A stretch of DNA of 64,000 nt from Vanilla planifolia (lineage: Eukaryota > Streptophyta > Magnoliopsida > Asparagales > Orchidaceae), in assembly GCA_023846275.1 (NCBI GenBank), contig JAIUJO010000070.1, forward strand, positions 1,066,501 to 1,130,500. Direction: 5' to 3'. This document shows, piece by piece, positions 62,766 through 64,000 of the stretch. Below the pieces are notes generated by a model. It saw nothing but the letters and a program-made list of their open reading frames with translations. It did no database searches and had not been told where the DNA came from. Both the position numbers and the translations under genes were made by a program. Numbering within the stretch: position 1 is the first letter of the stretch; each line of letters begins with the position of its first letter.

Positions 62766-64000
62766 GAAAATATATACTAAAATTGAAATGTTGTTAGTTG
62801 AAAAAGATATAATATAAACCAATAAAAGAGATGTAAATGTAAAAGGAGAGGAGAATTTGAGTTTCAAGGTAATTTAACCAAATCATTGTTAAGAAGTTGA
62901 ACAAAAATCATAATTTGTGTGCAAAAAGTTGAACTCCAAGAAACTAAAAAGTTTAAGGGTAACATTCATTAATCTCAAGTGACGTACGAGTCAAAGTGAC
63001 ATAATGTTTGCCAAAACACTAAAAGATTAAAAATTTAGAAAAAATAAAATAATATTTAATTTGATAGAGCTCAATAGTGGAACTCCATTGATCTTTGTAT
63101 CGTCTCAATAGAACAACATTTCTAGTCATTACAAATTATCAAATTAAATAAACATAGCTAATAATTATTTATTATTTCTAATCTTAAAACATATATACTA
63201 AAACTAAAATAAGTTAAAGTCAACCACTTCAATATAACAAAATCTAAGCAATATAATAGTCACACTTTTAGTACATTAGATTATTAAGTAACATAACAAA
63301 ATAAAAGCCAAACTCTTAAAGATATGACAAAATCGTTCAAAAAATTTATTTCCAAGATACTAAGTAGATCAAATTCGAAATTATTGATAGCAAAATTATC
63401 TATGAAATGAGATTTCTAATAACAATTACAAAAGGCATAAAAATAAAAATTTAGAAATTTATAGATTAGTATTTAATTTCATAATGCTTGTTGAGGAAAA
63501 TTTAATAACGTTTCTTTCGTCTCAATCAGACTTTATTTTATATTACAATTAAATATTGTTGTAAATAATCCTAAATAATAATAAAATATATTTTTTAATG
63601 TTAAGATGATGTACATTACGAATAAAAAGAGTTAAGTTGAGATAATGTAATACAACAAAATCAATGAAATGTAATGGTCACATGATGTGCAAATTAGAGT
63701 TATGTAGTAGCACAAATAAATAAAAAATTAGATAAATTTTATGGGAAAGAGTGACTAAGTAGAAAATAAAATATTATTAAATTAAATTTTTAATTGGATA
63801 GAGCTCATTGAGATGTATATAACATCATGTTTTTGTCTTAATCGAAAAAAATTTGGAATTATTACAAATTACAAATTTAAAAATCATTAAAAAAATAAAT
63901 TAATATTTTTTATTTCGAAAAAAATTGATAACATTAAAATAAAATTAATTAGTGCAATGTAATACAAAAAATGAAAATTTTTAAAAAAATTAATAAATTA

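Larger units (their letters stand above)
58301..64000 (-). repeat. 410-bp satellite, - orientation block
   Basis: The same family in reverse complement up to the end of the window. Reverse landmarks such as AAGATCGAATGCAACATCTT and its relatives occur near 58460, 58860, 59230, 60070, 60550, 61300, 61720, 62130, 62560, 62930 and 63355, again about 410 bp apart. Recurrent words are TAAAGTAATATAACCAAAT-like and GATAGAGCTCATTGAGATG (63800). The array continues past the right edge. No gene is seen. Confidence 0.85.

Noticed and set aside
36783-64000. CRISPR-like array because of regular spacing
   Set aside because: The period is about 410 bp, monomers are homologous along their whole length, and the context is a plant nuclear genome.

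Overview
The window looks like gene-poor, repeat-filled heterochromatin from a flowering plant. It is very A+T-rich, and I found no convincing host protein-coding gene. The plant assignment rests on three things: 5S rRNA-like stretches that fit the plant 5S consensus, a large plant-type Ty3/gypsy LTR, and plant Ty3/gypsy gag-pol fossils.

Left part (1-36782): an old tandem array derived from 5S ribosomal DNA. About 27 degenerate 5S rRNA-like copies, all on the + strand, mostly recur every 1.2-1.45 kb. Each sits in a long A+T-rich spacer that also carries a roughly 300-350 bp T/C-only-like (polypyrimidine) block. The first 5.8 kb is a nearly identical 2316-bp higher-order repeat (2.5 copies, two 5S-like stretches per full copy), so that edge was amplified recently while the rest has drifted. 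A solo LTR (6912-10092, 3.2 kb, perfect 5-bp target duplication) sits in the array and stands out by its much higher G+C and CpG content.

Right part (36783-64000): a second, unrelated tandem family with a period of about 410 bp and some 50-60 diverged monomers. Its orientation flips several times: mostly + to 58.3 kb, then - to the end. It begins inside a truncated 5S-like copy. A block of monomers plus a short non-satellite segment (36783-40205) is duplicated 13.2 kb downstream (49985-53877). Next to each copy lies a Ty3/gypsy fossil: gag/protease-type at 40.5-41.5 kb and reverse transcriptase/integrase-type at 53.9-55.6 kb. Short inverted satellite patches follow both.

Nothing here seems to act as a gene set. 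The window is best read as layered repeat history: decay of a 5S-derived array, growth and inversion of a 410-bp satellite, old and younger LTR elements, and a recent local amplification at the left edge. All comparisons to 5S rRNA and to retroelement families are from memory, without database searches.
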